NCBI RefSeq assembly: GCF_001645685.2
Contig: NZ_CP017080.1
Coordinates: 4,083,051-4,147,050 of the forward strand
DNA: 64,000 nt
Reading direction: 5' to 3'
Origin: Peribacillus muralis
Lineage (GTDB): Bacteria > Bacillota > Bacilli > Bacillales > DSM-1321
In this document: positions 39,388 to 49,171 of the stretch, piece after piece
Numbering within the stretch: position 1 is the stretch's first letter
Layout: the number at the start of each line of letters is the position of its first letter
Translations under genes and position numbers: made by a program
The notes under the pieces: model-generated
The model's input: only the letters and a program-made list of their open reading frames with translations
Database searches by the model: none
What the model was told of the DNA's origin: nothing

Positions 39388-39834
39388 ATGAAAAAAACTC
39401 AAGTAATGGTGTATTTCAGTTTGTTTGGAGATGATTTTCCAATAGATGAAGTAACCAAAAGCTTAGGCATTACCCCTACGCTGACCTATAAAAAAGGTGA
39501 CATCATTCCTCGGCATAACTCTTTAAACTCTTTACAGCCCCACTACCGAAAAGAAACTGCTTGGGATTTAAGTAGTGGTTACCAGGAGTCCTATGATGTA
39601 ACGGAACAAATGGACCAAGTATTTGTGCCATTAAAAAATCAGGCAGCGGTGATCAATCAATTAAAGGAGAACTATCATTTGCAATGTAAATTCTTCATCG
39701 TAATAAAAATGGAAAACGGGCATTCGCCTGGTTTATATCTAGATAATGAACAAGTCGATTTCGCCAGCAAGGTAAAGGCCGGGTTTGATATTGATTTGTA
39801 TGCAAACCCTTATAACGACAGCTTTGACGACTAA
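39388..39834 (+). CDS. DUF4279 protein
   Basis: The 148-residue soluble protein starts at ATG 39388 behind CGGAG. The DUF4279 pattern is present: VYFSLFGDDFPIDEVTKSLG, a KKGD/RKETAWDLSSGY segment near residues 35-70, and LQCKFFIVIKMENGHSPGLY, then DIDLYANPY. Proteins of this family occur near polymorphic toxins and are often proposed as immunity proteins. No toxin gene is visible here, so this is an orphan. Function unknown. Confidence 0.82.
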   Translation: MKKTQVMVYFSLFGDDFPIDEVTKSLGITPTLTYKKGDIIPRHNSLNSLQPHYRKETAWDLSSGYQESYDVTEQMDQVFVPLKNQAAVINQLKENYHLQCKFFIVIKMENGHSPGLYLDNEQVDFASKVKAGFDIDLYANPYNDSFDD

Positions 39835-39987
39835 TCCAAGAAGATAGGGAAGGTTTATTAAAGCAGGGATTGAAAAAAAAAGAAGGCATAGCTCAACAAG
39901 AAGAAGAATTAAGTCATCTGAAATTTTTCAACCCGCACCTTCCACGGGTATGGGGGTTTTGATTTAATTCTTTTAAGCTTTTGGAAG

Positions 39988-40080
39988 AATGGTTTGGAAC
40001 GGAAGGCGCGACACCGCAGCCTGAGGCTTGAGGCTCACGGGCCGCCGCTGGATAAGGGAGCACCTGCAACGGTCCAAGTC
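39988..40080. repeat. degenerate copy of the Bacillaceae interspersed element
   Basis: GGTTTGGAACGGAAGGCGCG, ACACCGCAGCCTGAGGC, GAGGCTCACGGGCCGCC and AGCACCTGCAACGGTCC match head and tail of the element seen at 35.1 kb. The middle (CTCCTGCGGGAA to GAGACCCC) is deleted. It lies between the DUF4279 gene and galM. The flanks 39835-39987 and 40081-40167 show no gene. Confidence 0.7.
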
Positions 40081-40167
40081 CACCCCCTCCATAACTGCGG
40101 GCACAAGCGGTATTATCAACGTATTCATGCAGAATCAAGGTCCACACCGACTTCCATGAAAGGGAAT

Positions 40168-41217
40168 TCAATCGATTAAGCCAAAACGCCACTTTGTTAC
40201 AGAACTATACCGCTCTCCCTTATCCACAAGAGTCGTAGGGAACTGTGGATGATTGACCGCATCCGGGATCCCCTGCGTTTCCAAGCATAGCCCCAAATAT
40301 TTTCCTGATTGCCTTCCGCGAATTCGAAAGTCATCTTCCAATAGATTGCCAGAATATAAAACGACCGCGGGCTGATTGGTTTCAATGATAAGTCTGCGCC
40401 CGCTTTCCTCGTCATCCAAAACGATGGCCGCTGCATCGCTCCCCCCTAACAGGAAAGGATGGTCATACCCGTTTCCAGCCAAGAGATTTTGCGGATGCTG
40501 AGATGTGATCCCGTCCTCGATGACACGTCCTTTGCGGAAATCGAATACAGTCCCCTCCACTTCCACAGCTTGACCAGTTGGTATCAAGCTTTCATCAAGC
40601 TCGAGGAATTGATCACTTTTTAACGTCAGCCGATGTAATTCGATTGAGCTTTTCAGATCACCGCTCAAATTAAAATACGTATGATTCGTCATGTTCAAAA
40701 TGGTCCGCCGATCACTTTCCCCTTCGAGCGTAAGGATGATTTCATTATCGTTTGTAACCGTATAAACCACCGTCAGTTCAACCCTCCCAGGATACCCCTC
40801 CTCAAGATGCCCACTTGAATGGCTATAACGAAGACTGATTGAGTCGTCCCCTTCGGTGATGGATACATCCCAAACCACTTTATCAAAACCGTTGATGCCG
40901 CCATGCAGATGGTTGCCAAGATCGTTTTGGGCAAGCCTGTACGTTTTTCCCTCGATCATTAACATGCCTTGTTTAATCCGGCCGGCATGCCGTCCAATCA
41001 CAGAGCCAAAATAAGGGGAATGCTTCTGATATTCGTCAACCGTATCAAAGCCGAGTACCACATTTCCCGATTTCCCATGACGGTCAGGAACTAAAATGCT
41101 CGTGATCGTACAGCCATAATTAAGACAGGTTACTTCCATCCCGCTATCATTGACTATCTTATGCTCCATGATTCGCTTTCCAGCCAGCTCCCCTATACAT
41201 GCTTGAGATACCTTCAT
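40168..41217 (-). CDS. galM: aldose 1-epimerase (galactose mutarotase)
   Basis: The start is ATG 41217 (MKVSQACIGELAGKRIMEHK), with GGGAGG seven bases upstream. The product has 349 residues. Catalytic residues of GalM are in place: the Arg in IGRHAGRIKQG, His in GNHLHGGINGFDKVVW, His in MTNHTYFNLSG, and Glu in GLCLETQGIPDAVNHPQFP. It interconverts alpha- and beta-D-galactose, supplying the alpha form to GalK. It is the last gene of the GH2-galK-galT-galM unit and starts 17 bases after the galT stop. Confidence 0.95.
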   Translation of the reverse strand: MKVSQACIGELAGKRIMEHKIVNDSGMEVTCLNYGCTITSILVPDRHGKSGNVVLGFDTVDEYQKHSPYFGSVIGRHAGRIKQGMLMIEGKTYRLAQNDLGNHLHGGINGFDKVVWDVSITEGDDSISLRYSHSSGHLEEGYPGRVELTVVYTVTNDNEIILTLEGESDRRTILNMTNHTYFNLSGDLKSSIELHRLTLKSDQFLELDESLIPTGQAVEVEGTVFDFRKGRVIEDGITSQHPQNLLAGNGYDHPFLLGGSDAAAIVLDDEESGRRLIIETNQPAVVLYSGNLLEDDFRIRGRQSGKYLGLCLETQGIPDAVNHPQFPTTLVDKGERYSSVTKWRFGLID

Positions 41218-41233
41218 TCCATTTCCTCCCACA

Positions 41234-42721
41234 CTATAAACTCAGGCAAAAACGGCGAAATGCCTTTTGACCTTGCAAATCCCTTTTGAATACACCGGAA
41301 TCTTCCAACGTCCTGAGGAATTTAACACCCAATTCCTTTTGAAGGATGCCTTGAACGGTTTCCTTACTTATGCTTGCATCATATCGGGCCCTTATATCAT
41401 CGGCCCATGATACATGGTATTCCTGCACGTTTTTCATTCCGCCCAACAAATAGGCTTCAATCTGCTCCAGCTCCATTTTCAGCCTAGCCGGAAGAACGGC
41501 CAGACCCATCACTTCAATCAAACCGATATTTTCTTTCTTTATATGATGCACATCACGGTGCGGGTGGAAGATTCCATCCGGATGTTCCGAATTCGTCCGA
41601 TTATTCCTCAGTACAAGATCCAGCTCGAAATGACCATCCTTCAATCGTGCAATCGGCGTGACCGTATTATGGGGCGTCTCATCTGTATAAGCCCTTATTT
41701 CCACCTCTTCATCTGAATACAGCTTCCATTTTTCGAGGATGTTGGCAGCTGCATTCGTCAGCTCTTCCTTATTTTCACCGCTTAACCGAATGACAGACAT
41801 CGGCCACTTTAAGGTATGGGCCATCACCTCAGGAAATCCCTCTACGTTGAAGCTACATTCTCTCGCTGCGTTTTCCATGGCGAATTCATATTGGCCGCCT
41901 TGATAATGATCATGGTTCAATATCGATCCTCCTACAATTGGGAGATCTGCATTGGAACCAATAAAATAATGCGGAAACTTCTCCACGAATTCCAGAAGCC
42001 TTGAGAAGGTTCCCTTGGTTATCCTCATGTCGCGGTGCTCTTCAGAAAGAACAATGCAATGCTCATTGTAGTAAACATATGGGGAAAATTGAAAATGCCA
42101 TCGCTCATCCATTAATTCAAGCCGGATCGTCCGGTGATTCGAACGTGCCGGATGACCGATCCTCCCGCCATACCCTTCATTCTCGACGCAGAGGAGGCAG
42201 CGGGGATAGGAGATGGCTTGCTGTTTTTCTTTTTCCAGCGCGATTTGCCTTGGATCCTTTTCCGGCTTAGAGAGGTTGATCGTGATATCGAGTTCACCAT
42301 ATTGACTTTCCAATTTGTAGTTGATGTTCTTGTGGATATGCTTCATTTGAATATAATTGCTGTTCTGACTTAATCGATAAAAATATTCAGTCGCCGCTTT
42401 TGGGTCTTGATGATATTTGTCATAAAAGGTTCCATTCACCTCAGACGGTTTTTGCATGAGCACATTCATGATTTTACTGCCGAGGATTTCTTTTTGTATG
42501 TCGAGTTCACCAACGATGCCCTTTTCGCATGCATAAGCCACTATCTCTTCAAGCAAATCAGGAATGGCTGCGTGTTTCCGTACCTCTGCCGCATACGGGA
42601 ATTCCTCCAACTGGAGGAGCGCCATGATTTGATTGCGACAATAAATTTCATCCTCTTTCACCAGCATATCGAGCTGAACCGCCTGATTCAGAAGTGTTTG
42701 AATAGCTACATATATCTCCAT
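41234..42721 (-). CDS. galT: UDP-glucose--hexose-1-phosphate uridylyltransferase (class II GalT)
   Basis: This 495-residue protein is of the long Firmicute GalT type, not the HxH type of enteric bacteria. Motifs include SYPRCLLCVENEGYGGRIGH, RTIRLELMDERWHFQFSPYV, NEHCIVLSEEHRDMRITKGT and the active-site stretch ILNHDHYQGGQYEF. It transfers UMP from UDP-glucose to galactose 1-phosphate. ATG 42721 is preceded by AAAGGAG. It lies in the operon between galK and galM. No galE is present here, so UDP-galactose epimerisation must be encoded elsewhere. Confidence 0.95.
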   Translation of the reverse strand: MEIYVAIQTLLNQAVQLDMLVKEDEIYCRNQIMALLQLEEFPYAAEVRKHAAIPDLLEEIVAYACEKGIVGELDIQKEILGSKIMNVLMQKPSEVNGTFYDKYHQDPKAATEYFYRLSQNSNYIQMKHIHKNINYKLESQYGELDITINLSKPEKDPRQIALEKEKQQAISYPRCLLCVENEGYGGRIGHPARSNHRTIRLELMDERWHFQFSPYVYYNEHCIVLSEEHRDMRITKGTFSRLLEFVEKFPHYFIGSNADLPIVGGSILNHDHYQGGQYEFAMENAARECSFNVEGFPEVMAHTLKWPMSVIRLSGENKEELTNAAANILEKWKLYSDEEVEIRAYTDETPHNTVTPIARLKDGHFELDLVLRNNRTNSEHPDGIFHPHRDVHHIKKENIGLIEVMGLAVLPARLKMELEQIEAYLLGGMKNVQEYHVSWADDIRARYDASISKETVQGILQKELGVKFLRTLEDSGVFKRDLQGQKAFRRFCLSL

Positions 42722-42777
42722 ATGAACACTCCTTTGTTATTTTTTCATTTCCCATTTGTGCAGGGGCAGGCGAGCCC

Positions 42778-43950
42778 TCAAATTCGTTTCGTTCCATCTC
42801 CTATACTCGCTACATAAAAGTCGGCTTCATAACCAATTTTTTGCTTATATCCTTCACCGACCTCGGTGATGAAGGAATCCACCTCATTCGCATCGACCAA
42901 GGCTATCGCACATCCGCCAAAACCGCCGCCTGTCATTCTGGCTCCCACCGTTCCCGGCTGTGCCCAGGCTGATTCCACAAGGGTATCCAATTCAATCCCC
43001 GTGATTTCATAGTCCTTGCGCATGGATAGATGAGATTCGTTCATAAGATGTCCGAAGGTGCTTAAATCGCCTTCCTTCAGCGATTTCAAGGCTTTTTTCG
43101 TCCGGTTGTTTTCATACACCGCATGTTTGGCCCGCCTCTTCAACACATCGTCATCAATCAGGAATTGATTGGCTTCAAATTCCTCTTCCGTAAGATCGCC
43201 CAGGCTTTGAATATCCAGCTTCCTTTGCAAAAGCCGCAAAGCGTGCTCGCATTCCGAACGGCGTTCATTATATTTGGAGTCTGCCAGTTCCCTTCTCTTG
43301 TTGGAGTTGATGATGATGATTTTATGACCCCCGATATCCAGCGGGGCATACTCATATTCAAGTGTTTGGCAGTCAAGGAACATCCCGCAATTCACTTTCC
43401 CCATCCCTACGGCGAACTGGTCCATGATACCGCTGTTGACTCCAATGAAATCGTTCTCGACTTTTTGGCCAAGCTTGACAAGCTCAATGCGATCAATCCC
43501 CAGAGCATAGACTTCATTCAGGATGACCCCCATCAGCATTTCGAGGGATGCCGATGAGGATAGGCCTGCACCATTTGGAAGATTGCCAGATACATACATA
43601 TCAAAACCAACAGGCAGTGATCCATACCTTTCCTGAATATAACGGATCATTCCTTTTGGATAATTGGCCCAATTATCTTCTGCAGCGAATTCCAATAGAT
43701 CAAGCGAGAATTCGATCATGCCTATATTTGCGAAGTTTTTCGAGTAGACGCGAACGCGTCGATCTTCCCGCCGTTTTACAACACCATATGTACCATACGT
43801 GATCGCACACGGCAGCACGTATCCGCCATTGTAATCGGTATGCTCACCTATGAGGTTAATGCGTCCAGGCGAGAAGAAGGTGTGCACCGCCTGACTTGCC
43901 TCGATCGAAAAAACTTGTTGAAATTCACTTATTAACGTATTTTTGTCCAT
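42778..43950 (-). CDS. galK: galactokinase
   Basis: The 390-residue GHMP kinase has the substrate signature SPGRINLIGEHTDYNGGYVLP near residue 27. The phosphate loop is LPNGAGLSSSASLEML near 127, and the C-terminal motif 3 is GARMTGGGFGGCAIALVD near 340. It phosphorylates alpha-D-galactose to galactose 1-phosphate, the first step of the Leloir pathway. AAAGGAGAG stands seven bases before ATG 43950. It is transcribed after the GH2 gene with a 79-base gap. Confidence 0.96.
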   Translation of the reverse strand: MDKNTLISEFQQVFSIEASQAVHTFFSPGRINLIGEHTDYNGGYVLPCAITYGTYGVVKRREDRRVRVYSKNFANIGMIEFSLDLLEFAAEDNWANYPKGMIRYIQERYGSLPVGFDMYVSGNLPNGAGLSSSASLEMLMGVILNEVYALGIDRIELVKLGQKVENDFIGVNSGIMDQFAVGMGKVNCGMFLDCQTLEYEYAPLDIGGHKIIIINSNKRRELADSKYNERRSECEHALRLLQRKLDIQSLGDLTEEEFEANQFLIDDDVLKRRAKHAVYENNRTKKALKSLKEGDLSTFGHLMNESHLSMRKDYEITGIELDTLVESAWAQPGTVGARMTGGGFGGCAIALVDANEVDSFITEVGEGYKQKIGYEADFYVASIGDGTKRI

Positions 43951-44029
43951 CGGCTCTCCTTTTTAATTCATTAATGAAATGAAAGACCAGCGCAAAGCCA
44001 TTCACCCTCTGCCACTGGCCCTTTTTCTG

Positions 44030-45832
44030 TTACGAGATCGTCTCCGCATGCCACATATCATTGATTTCCTTTATCTTTTTCAAGTCACATTTCGGTTTTC
44101 GATCGTAAGTCAGAATCCCGTTGATTTCTTGCTCCACATCCGTTAGCTGGGTATAACAATATCCGTGAAGGACGTTGGAAGCATAGACCGCTTCCATTAC
44201 CCTTCGGTAGTCCGCTACAAATTCTTCCTCATTTGCAACCGATGTATATCCCCACCCAGCATCTGCACCGGCTTTATAGCCGATACCGCCGAATTCTGTC
44301 AAAAGAATCGGTTCTCCTTGATGTGAAAACCCATCGGCATAAATTCTTCGCTTCGCTGGCATTGAAGCAACAGCTGCCTCTTTTGTTCCTAACTCAGCTT
44401 TGAACGCTTCATATTTACCCTGTTCTTCCTTCGTTCCGTGATTGTAATTATGGATGGCACAAATATCCGTTTTCGTAAGCTCCCACCCATCATTCGATAT
44501 CACCAGTCTCGTTCCATCCAAGGAATGAAGGAGATGGTACATGGCCAACGAATGATGCTGCTGGTGGAGGTTTTCTTTTACATGTGGGATGCCCCAGCTT
44601 TCATTCAAAGGCACCCAAGCGACAATCGAGGGATGATTATAATCTCTTGCTACCATTTCCATCCACTCTTTCGTTAAACGGGCAACCGAATCGTTATTGA
44701 ACGAAGGCGATGCCGCGCACTCTCCCCAAACAAGATAGCCTAGCTTATCCGCCCAATATAAAAACCGCGGATCCTCAGTCTTTTGATGCTTGCGACACCC
44801 GTTAAAGCCCATTTCCTTTGCCAATTCAATATCTTTTTTCAGGTCTTCATCCGTGGGAGCAGTAAGCAGACCATCCGCCCAATACCCTTGATCAAGAACA
44901 AGCTTTTGATAATAGGGCTTATTATTCAAATACACCATGCCATTTTCGGTATGGACCTTTCTCATCCCGAAATATGTTTGCACATCATCCAGTGATCTGT
45001 CATTGTCATCTTTCAATTTTATCGTTACATCAAAAAGGTTCGGGTTTTCCGGGGTCCAATTCCAGCCATCATGATGAAAGCCCGTTCTGAAAATTTTATG
45101 ATTATAGAGGTTGAAGGTGCGGCTCGTATATCTTTCCATGATGAACACGGTATCCTTGACGATCCGTTCCCCTTGGAAGTTGATCTCGACGTCTACATGC
45201 TTTTCGCTATAGTCCCCAAAAATCTCAAACTCCATTTGAATATTTCCATGATCAATGTCCGGCGTCCATTTAAGGTTCCCCACACGCACTGGCTCGACTG
45301 GCTCTACCCAGACCGTTTGCCAGATTCCGGTCGTTCTCGTGTACCAGATTGAATCCGATTTCTCGAGCCAAAACTGCTTGCCTCGCGGGATCGTTTCATC
45401 AGTGGATGGATCCTCCGCCTTAACGACGACCGTTTCTTTCCCACCAGTCAAATACTCCGTTATATCATAGGTAAAGCTTGTATGACCACCTTCGTGGTAA
45501 CCTGCAAACTGTCCATTCACATAGACCCATGACCGATAGTCCACCGCTCCGAAATGGAGGTGTATCCGTTTCCCCTTCCATAAATCAGAAATTTCAAAAT
45601 GCCTTTTATACCAAACGATATCGTGAAGACTAGTATCTTCAATGCCGCTCAGCTTCGTTTGATAGGCAAAGGGAACTTGGATTTCCTTCTCAAAAACCGC
45701 GGCGTCCTGCGCATACCACTTTTGATCGGTACCAATCTTTTGATCATCAAAAGCAAAGGACCAGACCCCATTTAAATTGAGCCAATCTTTGCGAACGAAT
45801 TGAGGTCTCGGATATTCCTGGCGATATGTCAT
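44030..45832 (-). CDS. GH2-family beta-galactosidase/beta-glucuronidase-like enzyme
   Basis: The 600-residue protein has the GH2 three-part plan. The sugar-binding jelly roll is WLNLNGVWSFAFDD to YVNGQFAGYHEGGHTSFTYD. The Ig-like domain is near residues 190-290. A TIM barrel follows from about 300, with acid/base Glu in VAWVPLNESWGIPHV and nucleophile Glu in PILLTEFGGIGYKAG. There is no signal peptide, so it acts in the cytosol on imported oligosaccharides. Its place before galK-galT-galM and next to a sugar ABC importer points to a galactoside substrate. It is shorter than LacZ (about 1,020 residues), and a glucuronidase or arabinosidase activity cannot be excluded. Confidence 0.88.
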   Translation of the reverse strand: MTYRQEYPRPQFVRKDWLNLNGVWSFAFDDQKIGTDQKWYAQDAAVFEKEIQVPFAYQTKLSGIEDTSLHDIVWYKRHFEISDLWKGKRIHLHFGAVDYRSWVYVNGQFAGYHEGGHTSFTYDITEYLTGGKETVVVKAEDPSTDETIPRGKQFWLEKSDSIWYTRTTGIWQTVWVEPVEPVRVGNLKWTPDIDHGNIQMEFEIFGDYSEKHVDVEINFQGERIVKDTVFIMERYTSRTFNLYNHKIFRTGFHHDGWNWTPENPNLFDVTIKLKDDNDRSLDDVQTYFGMRKVHTENGMVYLNNKPYYQKLVLDQGYWADGLLTAPTDEDLKKDIELAKEMGFNGCRKHQKTEDPRFLYWADKLGYLVWGECAASPSFNNDSVARLTKEWMEMVARDYNHPSIVAWVPLNESWGIPHVKENLHQQHHSLAMYHLLHSLDGTRLVISNDGWELTKTDICAIHNYNHGTKEEQGKYEAFKAELGTKEAAVASMPAKRRIYADGFSHQGEPILLTEFGGIGYKAGADAGWGYTSVANEEEFVADYRRVMEAVYASNVLHGYCYTQLTDVEQEINGILTYDRKPKCDLKKIKEINDMWHAETIS

Positions 45833-45889
45833 TGCCTTCTCTCCCTATAAATGATTAATTTGATTATAAATAAAAGTCATCCCAATAAT

Positions 45890-45903
45890 TGAAAGCGCCT
45901 ACA
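45890..45903. promoter_or_regulatory. cre-like CcpA site before GH2-gal operon
   Basis: TGAAAGCGCCTACA matches the cre consensus TGWAANCGNTNWCA except at one position. It lies just downstream of the -10 element of the promoter, a repressing position. Confidence 0.65.
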
Positions 45904-45908
45904 ATATC

Positions 45909-45937
45909 ATTCTATATAAACAGTAAAATAACGTCAA
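45909..45937 (-). promoter_or_regulatory. sigma-A promoter of GH2-galKTM operon
   Basis: TTGACG (-35) and TAGAAT (-10) are separated by exactly 17 bases on the minus strand, ending 77 bases before the GH2 start. The LacI-type operator abuts the -35 and the cre overlaps the expected transcription start. Confidence 0.7.
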
Positions 45938-45940
45938 TAA

Positions 45941-45960
45941 TTTTAGTAAAATTTTTATCA
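45941..45960. promoter_or_regulatory. LacI-family operator, copy 1
   Basis: TTTTAGTAAAATTTTTATCA shares the core AGTAAAATTTTTA with the site at 50588-50612 and with nothing else noticed in the window. It is an imperfect palindrome and lies just upstream of the -35 of the GH2-gal promoter. Confidence 0.7.
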
Positions 45961-45980
45961 ATCCTTTTTTCTAGAAATAG

Positions 45981-46012
45981 AAAAAAACCATGGAAGGAAT
46001 CCATGGTTTTGG
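45981..46012 (-). terminator. terminator of ABC-regulator operon
   Basis: On the minus strand AAACCATGGA-TTCCT-TCCATGGTTT followed by TTTTTCT, a perfect hairpin. It separates the importer/regulator transcript from the GH2-gal promoter. Confidence 0.85.
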
Positions 46013-46071
46013 AGGTTCTTTACTTTATTTGCTGCCTTTCACATCCGTCTGCGGAAAACTGCTCACATGCT

Positions 46072-46180
46072 GTGGAATGGAACGGAAGGTGCGACACTCA
46101 TGCGGGAAAGCGTGTCTACGTGAGACATCGGAGACTCACAGACCTCCTCTGGATAAGAGACCGCCTTGCAGTGCAATGGA
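46072..46180. repeat. full-length copy of the Bacillaceae interspersed element
   Basis: GTGGAATGGAACGGAAGG, GCGACACTCATGCGGGAAAG, GTGAGACATCGGAGACTC and GAGACCGCCTTGCAGTGCAA follow the same order as the element at 35.1 kb. It sits in the 3' UTR of the regulator gene, between its stop and the terminator. Confidence 0.75.
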
Positions 46181-46215
46181 AGAATTCCTTACAGCTCACA
46201 CCGCATCGTTATCAC

Positions 46216-47244
<1,029 letters not shown>

Positions 47245-47354
47245 TTACTTAATAATTTCATATTATCCATAAAAAAGAAAGGGAATCTTCCTGAAGGGAA
47301 TGGTGATTTAATCCGGTAAACCCGCCCATTATCCGCTCCCATACGACCTCCCTA

Positions 47355-48185
47355 TCATTTAATGCCAGTTTGGGTGACTCCCTTAATGAATGAACGCTGC
47401 CCCATAATGAAGATAAGGATAACGGGAATGGTGGCAATCGCCGTTAACGCCATTAATCTTCCTGGTGAAGAAACGAAGCTTCCTTGCTGCATGATGGCTA
47501 TGCCAGTCGTGATGGTCCTCATCTCCGGCGAGCTTGTCGTCAGCAACGGCCAAAGGAAATCGTTGTAAATCGACATGAAGGTGAAAATCGCCAATGTCCA
47601 AATAACAGGGCGGACAGATGGCAGGACCACCTTGATGAACACCTGCCACTTGTTCGCTCCATCCAAATGGGCCGCCTCCTCCAGCTCCTTCGGGAAAGCC
47701 TTGAAGGATTGATATAAAAGAAACACGCCAAAGGCATTCGCAGAATAAGGCAAAATGAGCACGGCATACGTATCCAATAATCCAAACTGGTTGAATCCCA
47801 TATATAAAGGTAAAAACGTGATGACCCATGGGATGGTCAAGGAACCTATGAACATGGCGAACAGCAGCTTTTTGAATGGCACGTCCAGCCTTGCCAAACC
47901 ATATGCTGCAAGGGTATCGACAATTAACACGAGCAAGGTGCCCATAATCCCGACAAATAAGGAATTAGACATCCACGTAAAGACTGGCGTATCCGATCCG
48001 CCGCTAAGGCTATACGTATAATTCTCCAACGTGAAAATTTCGGGTATCCATTTAATTCCCGAGGTGAAGGCTTCTTGATCGGTTTTAAAGGAAGTGGCCA
48101 GCATCCAAAAAAGAGGAGCGATAAAGAAGATGGCAATGACAATCGCTAGCGTGACTATAAAAATCTTGAACCCTGTATTTCTCAT
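47355..48185 (-). CDS. carbohydrate ABC transporter permease (MalG-like)
   Basis: The 276-residue protein has six membrane segments. The EAA loop for ATPase contact is EELEEAAHLDGANKWQVFIKVVLP-like (residues about 185-205). It is of the CUT1 family MalG/UgpE type. The ATG follows directly after the stop of the MalF-like gene, so translation is coupled. It forms the membrane channel with its partner. The ATP-binding subunit is not encoded in the locus. Confidence 0.92.
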   Translation of the reverse strand: MRNTGFKIFIVTLAIVIAIFFIAPLFWMLATSFKTDQEAFTSGIKWIPEIFTLENYTYSLSGGSDTPVFTWMSNSLFVGIMGTLLVLIVDTLAAYGLARLDVPFKKLLFAMFIGSLTIPWVITFLPLYMGFNQFGLLDTYAVLILPYSANAFGVFLLYQSFKAFPKELEEAAHLDGANKWQVFIKVVLPSVRPVIWTLAIFTFMSIYNDFLWPLLTTSSPEMRTITTGIAIMQQGSFVSSPGRLMALTAIATIPVILIFIMGQRSFIKGVTQTGIK

Positions 48186-49088
48186 TTACTTCACTGCCTC
48201 CTTCTTTTCCCTGGTCAGTCTAAATTGAACGAGTGAGATGATGATCATGATTACGGCCATCAATATCGACATGGCAGCGGCATTGCCCAATTGTCGCTGA
48301 TTGAAGCCTTCCTCGACTATATTCATCAGGAGAACCTGCGTTGATGTGCCTGGGCCGCCCCTGGTCATCAAATAAGGCTGACCGTATATATTGAAGGATG
48401 CGATGGTCGAGGTGAGGGTGACGAATAGCATCGTTGGCTTGATGGTCGGCAACGTAATATGAATGAAGGTCTGCCATCTGTTGGCCCCATCCAATGAACC
48501 CGCTTCATACAATTCCTCCGATACCTCATTAAGGGCATTGGTGAATATGACCATATTAAAACCTATCGTCCACCATAGTGTCGCGATGATGATCGATACC
48601 CAGGCCCAAGGGATATCCGTTAGCCAAGGGATCGCCGAAAATCCTAACTTCTGGAGATATTGATTGATCAAGCCACTGTTCGTATCGAATATCCAAAGCC
48701 AGATGATGGCAACGATGGAAACGGATACAGAGTAAGGAATGAAATAAGCAGTTCGGAACAAACCTGTCATCTTCTTTGGCAGGGCATTCAGCAGCAAGGC
48801 TAAACCAAGCCCCACGGCGACAAGCAAAGGCACACTGAAGATGACGAACAAGAACGTATTTTTCAGTCCTTCAAAAAATAAATTGTGCAAATATGATTCC
48901 GAGTCGAATATATTCAAATAGTTTTTCAACCCGACGAATTCTTTGACGGGATTCAGCAAATCCCAATCATGCATGCTGATCCATACCCCATATACAATCG
49001 GGGCTATGAGAAAGACAGTAAACAATAGCAAGTACGGTAATACAAATAGACTGGAAGTGGCTTTTGATTTCCACGATGTTCGCTGCAT
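48186..49088 (-). CDS. carbohydrate ABC transporter permease (MalF-like)
   Basis: This 300-residue protein has six membrane segments. The N-terminal cytoplasmic stretch (MQRTSWKSKATSSLFVLPYL) and the EAA loop (ELYEAGSLDGANRWQTFIHI, then TLPTIKP) are typical of CUT1 permeases of the UgpA/MalF type. AAGGAGAG stands seven bases before ATG 49088. An intercistronic hairpin at 49132-49166 separates it from the binding-protein gene. Confidence 0.92.
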   Translation of the reverse strand: MQRTSWKSKATSSLFVLPYLLLFTVFLIAPIVYGVWISMHDWDLLNPVKEFVGLKNYLNIFDSESYLHNLFFEGLKNTFLFVIFSVPLLVAVGLGLALLLNALPKKMTGLFRTAYFIPYSVSVSIVAIIWLWIFDTNSGLINQYLQKLGFSAIPWLTDIPWAWVSIIIATLWWTIGFNMVIFTNALNEVSEELYEAGSLDGANRWQTFIHITLPTIKPTMLFVTLTSTIASFNIYGQPYLMTRGGPGTSTQVLLMNIVEEGFNQRQLGNAAAMSILMAVIMIIISLVQFRLTREKKEAVK

Positions 49089-49131
49089 AGGTTTCTCTCC
49101 TTAATTAACTCTCTGCGGTCGATACAATAAT

Positions 49132-49166
49132 AGGAGGAAGCAAGTGATTTTCACCTGCCGCCTCCT
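49132..49166 (-). other. intercistronic hairpin between binding protein and permeases
   Basis: AGGAGG at 49132-49137 pairs with CCTCCT at 49161-49166, with inner GC and GTGA/TCAC pairing. No T-run follows on the minus strand. Such structures commonly protect the 3' end of the binding-protein mRNA and lower permease expression relative to it. Confidence 0.6.
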
Positions 49167-49171
49167 TCAAG

